Source: CBDBBY01 sp965203215 (GTDB lineage Bacteria > Pseudomonadota > Alphaproteobacteria > Rhodobacterales > Rhodobacteraceae). From it: DNA of 64,000 nt. The stretch is taken from contig CBDBBY010000001.1 of assembly GCA_965203215.1 (NCBI GenBank), forward strand, positions 3,534,001 through 3,598,000. The letters are read 5' to 3'. The notes beneath the pieces were generated by a model. The model saw nothing but the letters and a program-made list of their open reading frames with translations, was not told where the DNA came from and searched no databases. Below, piece by piece: positions 61,948 through 64,000 of this stretch; position 1 is the first letter of the stretch; every line of letters begins with the position of its first letter. The translations under genes were made by a program, and so were the position numbers.

Positions 61948-62122
61948 GTTCTCCCCCTAGATTTGAATTGTTCCGCGTCGGCCGATCAAGCAAAACTCCT
62001 TTTCCCAATCACGTCCGGCGCGAAGCGTTGGCGGACACAGTGTCCTAAGCTTCCGGTTCCGTCAACATGCCAGTTTAGCTTCACCGCATCATCTGCGGCT
62101 TGTCTTGGCGCGGCGCGTGACT

Positions 62123-63688
62123 TTAACCCGATTGTCGCGGGTCGCCGTGCTTGCGCAAGTACGCCCGCCACGTCATCGCCCAAGCATCGGGATCTTCCAT
62201 CCAATCGCCCTTGGCCTTCGAAATCGGTTGATTGTGCGGAGCGGAAAGGACGACCTCCGGGTCGGAGTAGGCTTCGTCGGAAATTTTCCGCAATGCCGCG
62301 ACCCATTGGTCGATATCGTCCTTCGACCAGAGCTCGCCGGCCTCCGGCGTGAACGGTTCGTCCACAACCCAAGGCTCATGACTCATCCACCATGGATCGA
62401 TCCCGTAATCGGCCATGCGGTTCGCGGCGGCCACTGTTCCGACGCCTGTGTCCCTGTGCATCGGACCGAGACTCCATCTGGTCATCTCCATGCGCCATTT
62501 CCCGAAATTCGGATGGGATTTTTCGAGTCCTCGGATATCCGACAGTTTCTTGTCCATGTAGTTGTTGGCGACGACCGATATGTCTGAAGCCAGATCGATG
62601 CCTTCCGCGCCCATGCATCTTGCCCATGCGTATGCGCGAACGATTATCGGGACGTTTCCCAAGAACTCCCGGATCTTCCCGCAAGACAACGGTCCGGCGC
62701 TTTCAAGCCTGTAGCGCCCATTCGTTTCCGTCACGATCGGACCGGGAAGGAACGGAACCAGTTCCTTGCTGCAGCCGAACGCCCCGACAGCAGGTCCGCC
62801 TCCGCCTTTGGGACCTCCGAAAGTCTTGTGCAGCATGAACATGCATGCGTCGAATCCAAGTTCGCGAGCGGACAGCTTGCCCATTACGCCGTTGAAGTTG
62901 GCGTGGTCGTAGAAGCACAATCCTCCCGCGTCCTTGACGATGCGGACCCATTCCTTGATTTCGGGGTTGTAGATGCCCATGTCGTCGGGATTGTTCGTCA
63001 TGAGCAGCGCCGTGCGTTCGCCGACCGCCGCCTTCAATGCGCCGATGGTCGGGTAGCCGTGATCCCCCAGCGGAAGCGAAATCACTTTGAATCCTGCGGC
63101 CGCCGCAGTGGCGGGATTGCAGGGGTGGGCTTGGACGGTCGTGATGACCTCGTCGCGAGTCGCAAGCTGGCCGCGCCCGCGCCAATACTCGCGGGCAATC
63201 GCCGCCATGCAGTATGCGGCGTCCGCGCCGCCGCCGGGTTGGAATGCGAATTGATCCATGCCGGACAAGGACCGGAGAATCCTGTCCGCTTCTTGGATAA
63301 TTTCCAATGTGCCCTGAAGCGTGTCGGAGGGCTGCAGCGGATGCGTTTCAGCGATTTCGGGGCGGTTGATGAGCTGCTCGACCGTCTTCGAATTGTATTT
63401 CATCGTGCAGGTTCCGAATAGGCTGATGCCCATCATTCCGAGCACCTGCTGCGACAGGTGCAGGTAATGCCTTTGCACTTCGAATTCGTTCAATTCGGGC
63501 AGGGCGGGACGATCCTGTCGGCGCATGGCCGGATCGACAAGGTCTTCGGCTTTGCCGATGGCGGCCTCGACTTCGGGCTCCGGCTTGTCGAATATCTGTC
63601 CGCGGGCGCCTGGACGGCCAAGCTCCATGACGACCGGCTCGTCCCATCGAGCTGCGCGGAAATCGCGAAGGGTCGGGTTCTTGCTCAT
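62123..63688 (-). CDS. gcvPB: Glycine dehydrogenase (decarboxylating) subunit 2
   Basis: A 521-residue P-protein beta subunit. The PLP Lys lies in MLHKTFGGPKGGGGPAVG at about residue 288, with FQPGGGADA near 172 and FYDHANFNGVMGK near 258. With subunit 1 it decarboxylates glycine and passes the aminomethyl group to lipoyl H-protein. ATG 63688 overlaps the subunit 1 stop by 4 bases (ATGA), confirming the start over longer readings. No gcvT or gcvH is in view. Confidence 0.92.
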   Translation of the reverse strand: MSKNPTLRDFRAARWDEPVVMELGRPGARGQIFDKPEPEVEAAIGKAEDLVDPAMRRQDRPALPELNEFEVQRHYLHLSQQVLGMMGISLFGTCTMKYNSKTVEQLINRPEIAETHPLQPSDTLQGTLEIIQEADRILRSLSGMDQFAFQPGGGADAAYCMAAIAREYWRGRGQLATRDEVITTVQAHPCNPATAAAAGFKVISLPLGDHGYPTIGALKAAVGERTALLMTNNPDDMGIYNPEIKEWVRIVKDAGGLCFYDHANFNGVMGKLSARELGFDACMFMLHKTFGGPKGGGGPAVGAFGCSKELVPFLPGPIVTETNGRYRLESAGPLSCGKIREFLGNVPIIVRAYAWARCMGAEGIDLASDISVVANNYMDKKLSDIRGLEKSHPNFGKWRMEMTRWSLGPMHRDTGVGTVAAANRMADYGIDPWWMSHEPWVVDEPFTPEAGELWSKDDIDQWVAALRKISDEAYSDPEVVLSAPHNQPISKAKGDWMEDPDAWAMTWRAYLRKHGDPRQSG

Positions 63689-64000
63689 TGAATGGCCCTC
63701 CCGACTGCGTCCGCCAGCCGGTCGATGTCTGCAGCGCTGTGGGTTTCCGTGACGCAATACAGAGCGGACTGCCCGAATTCCGGAAATTCCGTTGAAATGT
63801 CCTTGCCGCCGAAAATTTCTTCGGCGCGCAGCCGCCTATTGATCTCGGCGACGGTTTTTCCCGCAGCGCTGAAATCCACCACGAATTCCTTGAAGCTTGC
63901 GTCGGGCCAACGCACGCTCACGCCTTCAAGCTGGTCAAGTCTGAAGGCGGCGTACCGGGCGCGCGCGAGAATCAATTCCCCGATTTCCCGAAATCCCTCC
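63685..64000 (-). CDS. gcvPA: Glycine dehydrogenase (decarboxylating) subunit 1, 3' part
   Basis: The last roughly 104 codons of the alpha subunit of split P-protein, running in from the window edge: RARYAAFRLDQLEGVSVRWP, FKEFVVDF, and EFPEFGQSALYCVTETHS. The terminal region (VTETHSAADIDRLADAVGRA) is characteristic. The 4-base overlap with gcvPB is the usual arrangement of these genes. Confidence 0.85.
   Translation of the reverse strand, partial: EGFREIGELILARARYAAFRLDQLEGVSVRWPDASFKEFVVDFSAAGKTVAEINRRLRAEEIFGGKDISTEFPEFGQSALYCVTETHSAADIDRLADAVGRAIQ

Noticed and set aside
1..64000. CRISPR arrays or rRNA genes
   Set aside because: No regularly spaced short repeats or rRNA-like stretches were seen; the only exact tandem repeat is the two-copy operator at 30.3 kb.

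Overview
The window looks like an alphaproteobacterial chromosome segment. This is inferred from moderately GC-rich metabolic genes, an Aap/Bzt-type amino-acid ABC operon, GcvA-like LysR and FCD-type GntR regulators, and IS5- and ISAs1-type insertion-sequence remains. There is no rRNA and no CRISPR array. One tRNA gene, tRNA-Thr(CGT), is present. Visibly AT-richer defence genes alternate with GC-richer catabolic operons, and the junctions between them hold gene fragments, frameshifted genes and insertion-sequence remains. The genome therefore appears heavily rearranged, possibly that of a host-associated or marine bacterium (inference).

Layout. 0-3.1 kb: maleylacetate reductase with a divergent LysR regulator, then a methyltransferase pseudogene with two frameshifts. 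3.2-14.5 kb: first defence island, with an AbiJ-like protein, an Eco29kI-like restriction-modification pair, a ring-cleaving dioxygenase, a Fic protein, HigBA, a Dsr1-type SIR2 protein and an internally deleted IS5-family element. 14.7-22.7 kb: LysR regulator and a divergent catabolic operon (DapA-like lyase, aldehyde dehydrogenase, FAD oxidoreductase, two SDRs, MttB-like methyltransferase). 22.7-25.2 kb: broken toxin-antitoxin pair and an AAA/DUF4143 ATPase. 25.2-31.1 kb: class IV aminotransferase, a four-gene amino-acid ABC transporter and a divergent GntR regulator with two tandem 20-bp operators.

31.7-38.8 kb: a compact DNA phosphorothioation (Dnd) operon, transcribed leftwards, with dndC, a small protein, dndD, a DndE-ATPase fusion (DndEi type), a membrane protein and dndB, plus tiny coupled ORFs at both ends. 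No dndA or dndFGH is visible. 39.0-43.3 kb: tRNA-Thr, a helix-turn or ribbon-helix-helix/ankyrin protein, gene fragments, and a divergent FAD-oxidoreductase/DapA-like pair. 43.6-49.3 kb: second defence island, with an overlapping SMC-like ATPase/PIN-nuclease pair, a ParB-like protein and a NotI-like endonuclease with a D12-class methylase. 49.7-57.1 kb: ISAs1 remnant, and a PotD/A/B/C-type ABC transporter with an enolase-superfamily enzyme and an SDR, interrupted by a transposase fragment. 57.2-58.8 kb: a second copy of the ParB-like family with a Cys-rich partner. 59.0-64.0 kb: a polar amino-acid ABC transporter co-directional with split glycine decarboxylase genes gcvPA/gcvPB.

The metabolic modules pair uptake systems with oxidases, lyases and dehydrogenases for small amines, amino acids or sugar acids. 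The best candidates for less-described biology are the Dnd operon with its embedded membrane protein and tiny ORFs, the ATPase-PIN pair, and the duplicated ParB-like family. No convincing rho-independent terminators were identified by eye.
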